Positions 1-8,123 are shown, counted from the first letter of the stretch. The stretch: 64,000 bases of DNA from CALABS01 sp050260775 (GCA_050260775.1 JBLNCP010000022.1:186001-250000), one strand, 5' to 3'. Translations and numbers: made by a program. The notes: generated by a model from the sequence alone, not told the origin.

Positions 1-1247
1 GGAAGGAGCGCAGCGTTTCCCAGATGGAGGTGGCTCGGTCTTTGATGCCGAAGCTGATGGGGGTCCCGGGCATGCTGGCCTTCGCCGTCAATCCCCTGTC
101 CTTTGGCGAGCGGGCATCCAATAAGCCGCTGCAGGTGGTGATACAAACCTCCGGGACCTACGAGGACCTCCAGAAGGTCAACGACGCTTTCATGGAGGAG
201 GCACGCAAGATACCGGGGCTGATCAACGTCGATACCGACCTGAAACTCAGCAAGCCCCAGATCCGGGTCACCGTGGATCGCGAGCGGGTCGCTGATGCCG
301 GTACGTCGGTTGAGGAGGTCGGGCGCACGCTGGAGACCATGCTGGGCGGGCGGCAGGTCACCCGCTTCAAGCGCGAGGGCGAACAATACGACGTCGTCGT
401 CCAGGTCGCCGATGTCGATCGCACCAATCCTGATGCGCTCTCGGCGATCTACGTACGGGGCAGCCGCGGCGAGATGATGCAGCTGTCCAATCTGGTGAAG
501 GTCCAGGAGGGCGTCGCCCCGCGTGAGCTCAATCACTTCAACCAATTGCGTGCGGCCACGATGACCGCCAGTCTGGCGCCTGGCTACACCATGGGCCAAG
601 CGCTGGCCGAACTGCAGGCGGTGGCGAAGCGTGTTCTGCCCGCGAATTCCCAGCTGGACTACAACGGTCCTTCACGCGAGTTCAAGTCGTCGAGCTCGGC
701 CTTGTGGGTGACCTTTGTGCTGGCGCTGGTGTTCATCTATTTGGTGCTTGCTGCGCAGTTCGAGAGCTTCGTCGATCCCCTGGTGATCATGCTGACGGTG
801 CCGCTGTCCATGGCCGGGGCGCTTGGTGCACTGAAGCTCGCCGGGGGAACCCTGAACGTTTACAGCCAGATCGGCCTGGTCACCCTGATCGGCCTCATCA
901 CCAAGCATGGCATCTTGATCGTCGAATTCTCGAACCAGCAGCGCGAGCGCGGACTGACGATGACCGCGGCGGTAATCGAGGCGGCGGTGATGCGCCTGAG
1001 GCCGATCCTGATGACCACCGGCGCCATGGTTCTGGGGGCCATTCCCTTGGCCTTGGCCTCAGGGGCCGGCGCCGAGAGCCGCCAGCAGATCGGTTGGGTC
1101 ATCGTTGGGGGTATCGCGGTGGGCACCCTTTTCACCCTTTTCGTGGTGCCGACCGCCTATACCGTGCTCGCAAAGCGGCACCGAGAGGGCGAAAAGCTCG
1201 CGGGAAAGCCGGGACTCGCCCAGGAGGAAACCATCCCGGCGGAGTGA
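1..1247 (+). CDS. RND efflux transporter permease, C-terminal part (cut by window edge)
   Basis: The reading frame is open from the left edge (first full codon at base 3), so the true start lies outside the window. The visible 414 residues match the C-terminal half of an AcrB/MexB-type HAE1 pump: a periplasmic porter segment, then a hydrophobic block with the LAAQFES-type loop, 'TKHGILIVEF' in a membrane helix, and the ending MTTGAMVLGAIPLALASGAG followed by the last helices. Such pumps export drugs or hydrophobic compounds by proton exchange, with a membrane-fusion protein that is normally encoded just upstream. The charged tail after the last helix is short. The next gene follows within about 30 bases on the same strand, so the two may be cotranscribed. 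Family assignment is firm; substrate is unknown. Confidence 0.9.
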   Translation, partial: KERSVSQMEVARSLMPKLMGVPGMLAFAVNPLSFGERASNKPLQVVIQTSGTYEDLQKVNDAFMEEARKIPGLINVDTDLKLSKPQIRVTVDRERVADAGTSVEEVGRTLETMLGGRQVTRFKREGEQYDVVVQVADVDRTNPDALSAIYVRGSRGEMMQLSNLVKVQEGVAPRELNHFNQLRAATMTASLAPGYTMGQALAELQAVAKRVLPANSQLDYNGPSREFKSSSSALWVTFVLALVFIYLVLAAQFESFVDPLVIMLTVPLSMAGALGALKLAGGTLNVYSQIGLVTLIGLITKHGILIVEFSNQQRERGLTMTAAVIEAAVMRLRPILMTTGAMVLGAIPLALASGAGAESRQQIGWVIVGGIAVGTLFTLFVVPTAYTVLAKRHREGEKLAGKPGLAQEETIPAE

Positions 1248-1280
1248 GAACCCAGGCCGTCAACCTCCGTTGACGGAGTG

Positions 1281-2846
1281 ATGGTGCACAAGGTCCTTTC
1301 CATCCTGGCAAAGCCTGCGCTGCGGCGGATTCTGGCCGGCGCGTTCAGTGTCGGCGTCTTCGCGCTGGCGCTATGGGTGCTCCACAGGGCGGTCGGGCGT
1401 TTCGACCCGAGGCAAGTGCTGGCGGCAGCCCGCGACTATCCACCGGCCGTCCTCGTGACGGCGCTGATCTTCTCCATGGGCAGCTACATCGCCCTGTGCG
1501 GTTTCGACGGACTGGGACTCAAGCACATCGGACGACCGGTTCCCACGGGGTGGATCGCCCTGATTTCCTTCGTCAGTCACGCCATCAGTCACAATGCCGG
1601 CTTCGCCGTCCTCACCGGCGGTTCGGTCCGGCTGCGCATGTATTCGGCCTTCGGGTTGGGGGTTGCGGAGGTGGCGGGGATTGTCGCCTTTGCAGGCCTC
1701 GCCTTTGCCCTGGGAACGGCGGCCCTGGGATCGTTCGCCTTCGTCACCGAGGGCGACAAGGTCGCGCACCTGCTGCACATCCCCCCGGCGGTTGTCACCA
1801 TCCTCGGCTGGCTCATCATCGGGATACTGGGCACATACATCATCTGGACGGGCTTGGCCCGCCGTCCGCTTGCCGTCGGCGTTTGGCGCTTCGCGACACC
1901 CAGCCTCGGCATGAGCTTCGCCCAGATGGCGGTGGCCGCCATCGATTTGGCTCTGGTGGCGGGGGCGCTGTACGTTCTGTTGCCACTCAAGGACATCTCC
2001 TACCCCGCCTTTGTCGGTCTGTACGTCGTCGCCACCCTGGCCGGCACCCTCAGCCACGTCCCTGGCGGGCTGGGGGTTTTCGAGGGCGCCCTGGTGCTGA
2101 TGCTGCCCGAGCTGGACCCGCGCGCCGTTCTTGCCGCCATGCTGATTTTCCGGGGATTCTACAACCTTCTACCCCTGCTGCTCGCCGCCACCGTCCTTAC
2201 CGTGTTCGAGGTGGTGCAGAGGCGCCGTCACGTGGCCGAGCCGGGATGGCTCCAGGCGCTGGGGCCGGCGATGGCTGCAGTGGTGGCTTTCGGTGCCGGC
2301 GCCTTCCTGCTGTTCACTGGCGCGGTGCCGCCGCCCAGCGACTTGCCGCGCATCGTTGCCGAGCCTGCGCATCTCCTCGCGGGCGGCGTGGGGGCCGTGT
2401 TGCTTGCCGTGGCCTGGGGGATCTTGCGGCAGGCCCGGTGGGCTCATCGGATCGCCGCCCCGTGCTTGGCCCTGGGAGCCGTCCTCGCCCTCCTGCGCGG
2501 TCCGGACTGGATTACCGCGGCCATCCTCATCGTGGGTTTCGCCATGGTGGCCGCCGCCGGGCCGTTGTTCCGGGAGGAGGGGCGGCCGGAACCGCCGTTC
2601 GGCTGGGTGGGGGCAGGGGCCGCGGTGGTGGCGGCGGCGGCGTGGTTGACGCTCCATTCCGATGGTGCGGGCTGGCGTGCGGGGGCGCGATTGCTGTCGT
2701 TCGTCGCCAGCGACGAACCGGCGCGGGCGATGCGCGCCAACCTGGTGGCTCTGGTTGCCCTGGGCGCTGCCTTCCTGGCCGGGCGCCAGCTTAGAGCTCG
2801 CGCGGCAGCAGCCGGTCGATCGACAGCGGCCCGGCGCCCCGGATGA
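1281..2846 (+). CDS. MprF-like multispanning membrane protein lacking the lysyl-PG synthase domain
   Basis: About 521 residues, almost entirely hydrophobic, with roughly 13-14 predicted helices. The N-terminal two thirds resembles the LPG_synthase_TM (UPF0104/YbhN) flippase region, including SHAISHNAGFAVLTGGSVRLR and a glycine-rich LSHVPGGLGVFEG segment. In full MprF proteins such a membrane part is followed by a cytosolic DUF2156 aminoacyl-phosphatidylglycerol synthase domain; here the gene stops after an Arg/Ala-rich tail. Likely role (inference): lipid translocation or membrane-charge modification. The start is ATG 1281; GTG 1278 directly before it is an alternative, and neither has a strong Shine-Dalgarno. 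The 3' end overlaps the convergent doxX-like gene by 56 bases. Confidence 0.75.
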   Translation: MVHKVLSILAKPALRRILAGAFSVGVFALALWVLHRAVGRFDPRQVLAAARDYPPAVLVTALIFSMGSYIALCGFDGLGLKHIGRPVPTGWIALISFVSHAISHNAGFAVLTGGSVRLRMYSAFGLGVAEVAGIVAFAGLAFALGTAALGSFAFVTEGDKVAHLLHIPPAVVTILGWLIIGILGTYIIWTGLARRPLAVGVWRFATPSLGMSFAQMAVAAIDLALVAGALYVLLPLKDISYPAFVGLYVVATLAGTLSHVPGGLGVFEGALVLMLPELDPRAVLAAMLIFRGFYNLLPLLLAATVLTVFEVVQRRRHVAEPGWLQALGPAMAAVVAFGAGAFLLFTGAVPPPSDLPRIVAEPAHLLAGGVGAVLLAVAWGILRQARWAHRIAAPCLALGAVLALLRGPDWITAAILIVGFAMVAAAGPLFREEGRPEPPFGWVGAGAAVVAAAAWLTLHSDGAGWRAGARLLSFVASDEPARAMRANLVALVALGAAFLAGRQLRARAAAAGRSTAARRPG

Positions 2847-3252
2847 GAACCGCCAGCGCCGCGATCATCCAGAATGCCGGGTACTCCCACCCCTTGTTGG
2901 TCCATTGATAGCCGTTGGACCAATGCACATAGAAAGTCGCGACCGCCATGAATCCCACCACCTGCGCCGCCCAGAAGCGTGTGAGCAAGCCGAGGGCTAG
3001 GCAGGTGCCGCCGATCAGTTCAAGGATGCCGATGTAGGTGGCAAGCCCGGGGTGCAATCCCATTTTCTCGAATGCCGCCGCCGTGGCGGGCAGGCCGCCG
3101 CCGATCAGTTTGCCCCACCCGTGTGGGATGAGGGCTGCGCCGGTCGCGAAGCGGACCAGGGTCCACCCCACCTGGTCGAGGCGCCGGTAGATGGGGGCCA
3201 AGGCGGGGACGAGCAGGCGTTCATGCTGGAAATCGGACACGGTGTCGGCCAT
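2791..3252 (-). CDS. DoxX family membrane protein
   Basis: 153 residues with four hydrophobic helices. The protein shows the DoxX pattern: a first helix with a conserved Arg (LVRFATGAALIPHGWGK), a Gly-rich loop, ILELIGGTCLALGLLTRFWA, and a last helix (FWMIAALAVLI) followed by 'GAGPLSIDRLL', the usual C-terminal motif. DoxX proteins are small inner-membrane proteins linked to redox or thiol stress in some bacteria; function here is not known. The start at 3252 is chosen because GGAGG lies about 6 bases upstream; the longer open frame to 3510 has no such site. The gene is convergent with, and overlaps, the MprF-like gene. Confidence 0.85.
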   Translation of the reverse strand: MADTVSDFQHERLLVPALAPIYRRLDQVGWTLVRFATGAALIPHGWGKLIGGGLPATAAAFEKMGLHPGLATYIGILELIGGTCLALGLLTRFWAAQVVGFMAVATFYVHWSNGYQWTNKGWEYPAFWMIAALAVLIRGAGPLSIDRLLPREL

Positions 3253-3314
3253 GGGCAGCCTCCGGAAGCGAGGACGCGCTCCTGCAACACCGGATCCCGA
3301 AGATGGTTCGCCGA

Positions 3315-3488
3315 TCAACCAGGGGGGATGAGGGTCCAGAACAGGAAGCTGCCCAGTCCCAGGGTGGCGATGAACACCGCCGTCATTCCCTTCCAGCCAA
3401 GGGCCCCTTGTCGGAACAGCGCGATGGCTGTGCCCAATATCGCCAACACCATCAGCACCAAGACAAGTCTCGCATCGGGCCTCAACAT
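3315..3488 (-). CDS. Small membrane protein of unknown function
   Basis: 57 residues, predicted to span the membrane twice: LVLVLMVLAILGTAIALF near the N-terminus and AVFIATLGLGSFLFWTLI at the C-terminus, separated by a short basic loop. The start at 3488 is preceded by a GGGGGAGA ribosome-binding site at good spacing. The gene lies 62 bases upstream of the doxX-like gene on the same strand and is probably cotranscribed with it. No family was recognised. Confidence 0.6.
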   Translation of the reverse strand: MLRPDARLVLVLMVLAILGTAIALFRQGALGWKGMTAVFIATLGLGSFLFWTLIPPG

Positions 3489-3821
3489 GGCGCATCTCCC
3501 CCTGGCGCAATCTGGCCGCAGGTTGGGCCCCTTCCGGACAAGGGCGCTATGATGGTGGTCAAGTGGCGCCAATGGGGTTTGTACCAAAGGTTGATTGTGT
3601 GGCGGCGCCTCATCAAACACCTCAGGCTAGGGATCCAAAAGCATTAGTGCAAAATTGCTGGAAAGGCTTGCTGGGACTGCTACTTGCGCGAAAACGTCTA
3701 TTGACGTTGCGCAGCACATTATACGCCGGCATTACAGGACATGGCGAAGGTCATATTCTCCGTCTTTGGCCCTCCTTGCTACTTTTGTCGTGCTGATCAT
3801 TAGTCGGACGGAGGTGGATAT
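3489..3821. other. Non-coding stretch between divergent small genes
   Basis: About 330 bases between the divergent small membrane protein and the unknown gene at 3822. It is less GC-rich than its surroundings. A TTGACG hexamer at 3701-3706 has no -10 box at proper spacing. The right end holds the GGAGG site for the gene at 3822. Open frames crossing the region have no ribosome-binding site and look non-coding. No RNA gene or repeat was seen. Confidence 0.4.
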
Positions 3822-4163
3822 ATGGGACCTCAATCCGCTCGTATCGCGGCGCTGCTCGCAGAAGTGGCCGACGACCTGGCCTCCTGCAGAAGCCCTGCCG
3901 CGTTCCTGTCGGCGCTGCGATCAAATGATCGTGCCTGGCGCGAAGTGGCTCAGTCGCGCCACGAGATAGGTTGGGCTGTGCCAAGGGAGGTCGAAGCGTT
4001 CGCCCTGTCGATCCTAGGCCGTGCGAGACGGGGGCTAAGCGATCATGACGTCGAGGAACTGATCGCGCATAACCGTGCCATTGCCGCAGTCCTGGGCGAG
4101 GCTATGGAGACGGCAATTCCCGCCTCCCGGGGCGGGCGCGGTCTTGCTGCAGGGGCCTGCTGA
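3822..4163 (+). CDS. Hypothetical protein, unrecognised
   Basis: 113 residues, helix-rich and soluble, with no signal peptide. A strong GGAGG lies 7 bases before the ATG, which supports translation. The N-terminal part (IAALLAEVADDLASCRSPAAFL) looks like an amphipathic helix pair. The stop codon overlaps the start of the next gene (TGATG at 4161-4165), so the two are almost certainly translationally coupled. No family recognised; function unknown. Confidence 0.55.
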   Translation: MGPQSARIAALLAEVADDLASCRSPAAFLSALRSNDRAWREVAQSRHEIGWAVPREVEAFALSILGRARRGLSDHDVEELIAHNRAIAAVLGEAMETAIPASRGGRGLAAGAC

Positions 4164-4408
4164 TGGATGCAATTTCGGAGAATGGCGAACGGCGCCCAGA
4201 GGGAGCTGTGGACATGAGGATCGCTTGCGACTGCATGCCGCTCATCGACCAGAGCGAAGCCGCCTTCCGCGCTGGGGCCTCGTTCACCCAGTGCGTCGAC
4301 AATTTGTCGGATGCGCTCAGGTGCTCGGGTGTCGGTTGCTGCGATAAACGATTGCTCGTTTCGGAACGTGCCGCCTCGCTGGTGATAAGCCTGCTGAAGC
4401 GGGGGTGA
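4163..4408 (+). CDS. Hypothetical Cys-rich small protein
   Basis: 81 residues coupled to the preceding gene by a TGATG overlap. It holds six cysteines, including CDC near residue 23 and a CSGVGCC group near residue 58, which could bind a metal or form disulfides (inference). No signal peptide is visible, so a cytoplasmic metal-binding or redox role is one possibility. It ends four bases before the convergent Mur ligase gene. No family recognised. Confidence 0.5.
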   Translation: MDAISENGERRPEGAVDMRIACDCMPLIDQSEAAFRAGASFTQCVDNLSDALRCSGVGCCDKRLLVSERAASLVISLLKRG

Positions 4409-4411
4409 CCA

Positions 4412-5809
4412 TCAGGTCAGCCGCTTGAGCAGATCTTCGGCGAAGGTGGAAAGCGTATCGTCGCGCGCGCCCATCACGACGATGCGGTCACCGGGCCTTG
4501 CCTGGGCAATGAGGTGAGCGCCGCACGCCAATCGGTCAGGGAAGTCGAGCGCTGTCCGCCCCCGGGATTGGATGCCCGCGACGATGTCGCGGCTGGTGAC
4601 GCTGCGATCAACGGTGCCGCCGAAGTAGACCGGCTCCGGCATGGTCAGGAGATCCTCCGCTCCCAGGTTTTCCGAGAAGCAGGCGATGAATTCGTCCCGC
4701 AGTAGCCGGAGGGGACCGAAGCCGTGTGGCTGGAACAGCAGCAGAAGGCGTCCTGGGAATGCGCGCAGCGTCGTCAGCGTGGCGGCGATCTTGTCCGGGT
4801 TGTGGGCAAAATCGTCGATGACGGTGACGCCACTGGCACTGCCGACCACTTCCAGGCGGCGGCGGATACCTTCAAACGCTGCGAGTGCCTGAGCGGCCTC
4901 CTGCAGATCGACCCCCAAGGCCTTTGCCGTGCCCAGGGCCGCCAGGGCATTGGCGACGTTGTGCCGTCCCGGGACCTTGAGGCGCACGTGAACGGGCGCG
5001 GCGTTGCGGTCGTGGACATGAAAGGCGATGCCGTCGGGGGCGGGGACGAGGTCGGCGGCTACCAGATCGGCCGACCGGTCACTCAGGGAATAGGTCAGCC
5101 GGCGGGCGGGCGCAATCTCGGCGGCGAGGCGGGCCGTCTCGTCGTTGTCGAGGTTGAGGACTGCCCCCTGGGCCTTGGCGGTGAAGTCTCGGAACAGCGT
5201 CCGCAGCTCGTCCATGGACTTGTGGTCGTGGGCGACATTGTTGAGGACCGCCACATGCGGGGTATAGTGGGCGATGGAGCCATCGCTCTCGTCCACCTCG
5301 GCGATGAAGAGATCACCGCAGCCGACCAGGGCGCTGGCGAACGGGGCGTCCGGGGTGACGAAATTCTTCATCACCGCACCATTCATCACGGTGGGATCAC
5401 GCCCGAGCGCGTGCAGCATCCAGCCGATCATGCCGGTGGTGGTGGACTTGCCGCTGGTGCCCGCGACCCCGACCGCCTTCGGTGCGCCATTGAACAGCTC
5501 GGCCAGCAATTGCGCCCGGGTCATCATGGGGATGCCGAGCGCACGGGCGGCACGGACGTCCGGGACCGTCTCTTCGACTGCGGCGGACGTCACCAGCACG
5601 GTATCGGGACGGGTGATCCCGCTGCCATCCTGGGGGAACAGCGCGATGCCGCGTGAGCGGAGGAAATCGAATTTAGCTGCTGTCCGGCCCTGGTCGAGGG
5701 CACGGTCCGAACCCGCCACGGCATAGCCACGGCTTTGGACGATCATCGCCAGGGGCAGCATGCCGCTGCCGCCGATGCCGCAGAAGAAATAAAGCCTGTC
5801 TCGTTCCAT
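4412..5809 (-). CDS. Mur ligase family protein (MurC/Mpl-like)
   Basis: 465 residues with the full Mur ligase plan: an N-terminal nucleotide-fold domain beginning FFCGIGGSGM, a central ATPase with GTSGKSTTT at residues 117-125, the EVDESDGS segment, and a C-terminal domain with the RRRLEVVG and DDFAHNPDKI motifs. MurC adds L-Ala to UDP-MurNAc; Mpl adds recycled tripeptide to UDP-MurNAc. The divergent neighbour is an LD-carboxypeptidase, which makes tripeptide from tetrapeptide, so an Mpl-like recycling role is the favoured inference. The P-loop reads TSGKST rather than the usual THGKTT, so the substrate is not certain. The main murC is expected in a dcw cluster elsewhere. Confidence 0.8.
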   Translation of the reverse strand: MERDRLYFFCGIGGSGMLPLAMIVQSRGYAVAGSDRALDQGRTAAKFDFLRSRGIALFPQDGSGITRPDTVLVTSAAVEETVPDVRAARALGIPMMTRAQLLAELFNGAPKAVGVAGTSGKSTTTGMIGWMLHALGRDPTVMNGAVMKNFVTPDAPFASALVGCGDLFIAEVDESDGSIAHYTPHVAVLNNVAHDHKSMDELRTLFRDFTAKAQGAVLNLDNDETARLAAEIAPARRLTYSLSDRSADLVAADLVPAPDGIAFHVHDRNAAPVHVRLKVPGRHNVANALAALGTAKALGVDLQEAAQALAAFEGIRRRLEVVGSASGVTVIDDFAHNPDKIAATLTTLRAFPGRLLLLFQPHGFGPLRLLRDEFIACFSENLGAEDLLTMPEPVYFGGTVDRSVTSRDIVAGIQSRGRTALDFPDRLACGAHLIAQARPGDRIVVMGARDDTLSTFAEDLLKRLT

Positions 5810-5863
5810 CGGCCGAAGCTACAATTTGCCGGCCGCCCTCCGCAAGGGATAACAAGGACATAA

Positions 5864-6715
5864 ATGGTGAGTCGAGATCGGCGAGTGAAGATCGGAGTGG
5901 TCGCGCCCAGCAACCGGATCATGCCCGATCTTCCGGAAAGAGTTGCCGAATTGTCGGCACGCCTCTATGGCGATGATCAACTGGAAATTTGGTTTCATCC
6001 GCAGTGTTTTCTAACGGCGGGCCATTTCGCCGGGGCCGATGCCGCGCGCGCTCAGGCCTTCCTTGACGTCGCCAACGACGAGAGCTTCGACGCGGTGTGG
6101 TTCGGCCGTGGCGGCTACGGCTCCTTTCGTTTGGTGGAACCGGTGCTTGCCAATTTGGGGCCTGTGGCCAAGGGCAAGACGTATCTCGGCTACAGCGATG
6201 CCGGCGCCATGCTCGGAGCCCTGTATGGCGCCGGGGTGGGCCGTATCGCCCACGGTCCGATGCCGGCCGACCTCAACCGTACCGGCGGGGAGGCTGCAAT
6301 CCGCCGCGCGCTTGCCTTTTTGGTCGACGGGGATCCTGCCGCCCTGGAGCCGACAGTCAGCGCCGGCCACCCGGTGGCGGCCTTCAACATCACCATCCTG
6401 TCCCATCTGATCGGCACACCGTTCCTCCCCGACCTCACGGGCCACGTGCTGATGCTCGAGGAGGTCGCTGAGGCCATGTATCGGATCGACCGGGCGCTTG
6501 GCCAGATAACCAGCACGCCGGCGATTCGCCGGGCGGCCGGCATCATGTTGGGCCGCTGCAGCGACATAACAGCCAACGACCCCGATTTCGGGATGGGGGA
6601 GGAGGAGGTGGCGCGCTACTGGTGCCAACGCTCGGGCATTCCCTATCTCGGTCGCGCCGATATCGGCCACGACGTCGACAACAAGGTGGTGCCGTTCGGA
6701 GGCTGGTTGGTCTAA
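5864..6715 (+). CDS. LD-carboxypeptidase, peptidase family S66 (LdcA-like)
   Basis: 283 residues with no signal peptide, so cytoplasmic. The S66 triad is visible: nucleophile Ser111 in GYSDAGA, a Glu at 199/200 in LMLEEVAEAMYRIDR, and His269 in ADIGHDVDNK near the C-terminus; the GRGGYGS motif near residue 83 is also typical. The family removes the terminal D-Ala from muropeptide tetrapeptides during peptidoglycan recycling (LdcA) or cleaves related amide bonds (MccF). The gene is divergent from the Mur ligase with 54 bases between them, and its stop overlaps the convergent next gene by four bases. Confidence 0.88.
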   Translation: MVSRDRRVKIGVVAPSNRIMPDLPERVAELSARLYGDDQLEIWFHPQCFLTAGHFAGADAARAQAFLDVANDESFDAVWFGRGGYGSFRLVEPVLANLGPVAKGKTYLGYSDAGAMLGALYGAGVGRIAHGPMPADLNRTGGEAAIRRALAFLVDGDPAALEPTVSAGHPVAAFNITILSHLIGTPFLPDLTGHVLMLEEVAEAMYRIDRALGQITSTPAIRRAAGIMLGRCSDITANDPDFGMGEEEVARYWCQRSGIPYLGRADIGHDVDNKVVPFGGWLV

Positions 6716-7023
6716 CGCTCGTGCTCGATGTGGTCGGCCAAAGCACCCAACACTGCCGATAACAGCCGGTGATCTCCGGTTCGTTCGACAACCGTCAGCA
6801 CAGCCGCCGCTTCGTCGCCGACCAACCCGGCGGTCACCAGTGCAGGCACGAAGCCATCGCTGTCGAGGACCGCGCTTGCCTGGCGCCATTGGCGATGGCG
6901 GCCCCCGCGACCCTCCGCCTCGAAGCACCCTGCCAGGGCCTCGGCCGCAGGCAGTTTCTTATGAATGTGAAAGGCAAGCGAACGCAGCAACCGCGCGCGC
7001 TCCTCCCTCTGGTCCGTGGCCAT
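6712..7023 (-). CDS. Small protein resembling a single type II secretion F domain
   Basis: 103 residues, soluble and helical. The spacing of features (a helical LARMLRSLAFHIHKKLP-like start, then SAVLDSDGFVPALVTAGLVGDEAAAVLTVVERTG) recalls the cytoplasmic half of a GspF/T2SF domain, whose consensus ends with a GE-type turn and a helical tail, but no membrane helices follow. This is a weak resemblance. The stop overlaps the LD-carboxypeptidase stop by four bases. The start at 7023 lies only 20 bases from the distal attachment site of the mobile element, so its original upstream region may have been replaced when the element inserted. Confidence 0.5.
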   Translation of the reverse strand: MATDQREERARLLRSLAFHIHKKLPAAEALAGCFEAEGRGGRHRQWRQASAVLDSDGFVPALVTAGLVGDEAAAVLTVVERTGDHRLLSAVLGALADHIEHER

Positions 7024-7042
7024 GGCTCTGCCTGAAAAGTTG

Positions 7043-7057
7043 TTGGCGGAAGGGGTG
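7043..7057. repeat. Distal attachment site (att), 15-bp direct repeat
   Basis: TTGGCGGAAGGGGTG is identical to 15924-15938, the CCA end of tRNA-Ser. Flanking bases differ on both sides. A 15-base exact match at this distance is very unlikely by chance. It lies between the start of the chromosomal gene at 7023 and the first element sequences. Confidence 0.88.
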
Positions 7058-7223
7058 TCCGCTTACAAAGAAACGTTTCTGCGGTGTTTTGCCACGCAGT
7101 CACAAATAACCCATCAATCCACCCACCGTTATTCGCCGGATGGAGGCGAATAGGGATGGAAAGAGGTTACTTTGTCAGATGGTGGGGCAGCCTGCAATTG
7201 GGGCGTTCTACCGGCGCTTTTTC

Positions 7224-7325
7224 CTATAGCGCGCCCTCAGCTCGGCCACGGTCGCGGTCACCAGTTGACTTGCGGCGGACGCGTCCAGTTGCGGGGTCCC
7301 GGTAGTGGATGTGGAAGGGATCCAC
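7224..7325 (-). pseudogene. Possible N-terminal remnant of a tyrosine integrase
   Basis: Reading on the minus strand from a GTG at 7325 gives 33 codons ending in TAG, with FHIHYRDPATGRVRRKSTG followed by DRDRGRAEGAL. This matches the start of many phage integrases (WxIRYRDPxTGRRxRKSTGTRDR..AE). No catalytic domain follows. The piece is too short to be functional, and the resemblance is from memory of the family, not a search. It lies 167 bases inside the distal att site. The rest of 7058-7342 shows nothing else convincing. Confidence 0.35.
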
Positions 7326-7342
7326 GATTTTCCGACCGACCT

Positions 7343-7540
7343 CTAAGCGTCGTCGTCCTTCTTGGCTTTGGCCTGGCGCTCCATCTCCTCCCGGTGATGC
7401 TTACGCGCCAACGCCCGCGCAACCACCCCGACCAATCTCGTGATTGCTTGGTCGAAGTCGGGCAGCACCTCGCCCTCTTTCGGGATGATCGGAACTATGG
7501 TGATGTCGATTTCCGGTTCTCTAGACCGTTTTCGTGCCAT
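7343..7540 (-). CDS. Small charged protein of the element, unknown
   Basis: 65 residues. A basic N-terminus (MARKRSREPE) leads to a beta-like stretch IDITIVPIIPKEGEVLPDF, then a helix and a highly charged tail KAKKDDDA. No family recognised. It is last in the minus-strand group of small genes at the left end of the element, separated from the gene at 7646 by a terminator-like hairpin, so it may have its own promoter. Confidence 0.5.
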   Translation of the reverse strand: MARKRSREPEIDITIVPIIPKEGEVLPDFDQAITRLVGVVARALARKHHREEMERQAKAKKDDDA

Positions 7541-7601
7541 CGTGGCTATCAGGTTGGGGGGGCGTCGTGCCGTTCTATCTTGGTCCCGGCCGAAAAAAGA
7601 A

Positions 7602-7632
7602 AAGCCCCGCCTGGTCGCCGGGGACGGGGCTT
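7602..7632 (-). terminator. Rho-independent terminator of the small-gene group
   Basis: AAGCCCCG (7602-7609) pairs with CGGGGCTT (7625-7632). On the minus strand the stem is followed by TTCTTTTTTC, a good T-run, placing the terminator just after the gene at 7646-7852. Confidence 0.75.
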
Positions 7633-7645
7633 CTTGCTTGGATGG

Positions 7646-7852
7646 TCAGTTCGCCGCGGCGGCATAGACCCGCCCCATTGCAGATAGGATGAGCCCGCAT
7701 TCTTCGAGGTCGGTCCCATCAGGCAGCGCGATTTCGGACAAATTATCGCCCCAGCACCAAACCCCAATGCTCCCATCGCGGCAGGTGTAGGCGACCGGAT
7801 CGACATCGCCAGCGGCTAAGGCGTGGGCCACCCATTGGATTGCGGCGGTCAT
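7646..7852 (-). CDS. Small protein of the element, unknown
   Basis: 68 residues (starts MTAAIQWVAHALAAGDVDP). The middle shows RDGSIGVWCWGDN, with two Trp and one Cys, suggesting a compact fold. It begins four bases after the stop of the gene at 7857-8123, so the two form a transcription unit that ends at the hairpin 7602-7632. No family recognised. Confidence 0.5.
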   Translation of the reverse strand: MTAAIQWVAHALAAGDVDPVAYTCRDGSIGVWCWGDNLSEIALPDGTDLEECGLILSAMGRVYAAAAN

Positions 7853-7856
7853 GGCG

Positions 7857-8123
7857 TCACCTAATCCTCTCGATGGCCGCTAGGCTCAGATTGGCCTTGG
7901 CTCGCAACTCGTTCATCACCCATTCCAGCCCTTTCCAGGGCCCGAAGGAGACCGATGGGAGCACCTCTTGGGCGGAGCGTGCGTTCTTGCCCACCTCTGC
8001 GGCAAGGGCATGAGCGGCATCGGCGATCTCAACTAGCTCTGAGAGAAGGTCGCCCAGGTCCAATAGTGCCGTGTCCCTGGTCAAAGCCTCCATCCGGGCG
8101 GCGTCAATTTTAGCTTGGTTCAT
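7857..8123 (-). CDS. Small helical protein of the element, unknown
   Basis: 88 residues, mostly helical, with a Leu/Ala-rich stretch (LLDLGDLLSELVEIADAAHA) likely to form a coiled coil or helical hairpin. It is the first gene leftward from the divergent control region at 8124-8263, opposite the XRE regulator, and so is probably controlled by it (inference). An AGGAGA site precedes the ATG. No family recognised; by position it could be an early-acting gene. Confidence 0.55.
   Translation of the reverse strand: MNQAKIDAARMEALTRDTALLDLGDLLSELVEIADAAHALAAEVGKNARSAQEVLPSVSFGPWKGLEWVMNELRAKANLSLAAIERIR

Noticed and set aside
3701..3725. Promoter from TTGACG and a TATAC-like box
   Set aside because: Spacing is only 12-13 bases, too short for a sigma-70 promoter.
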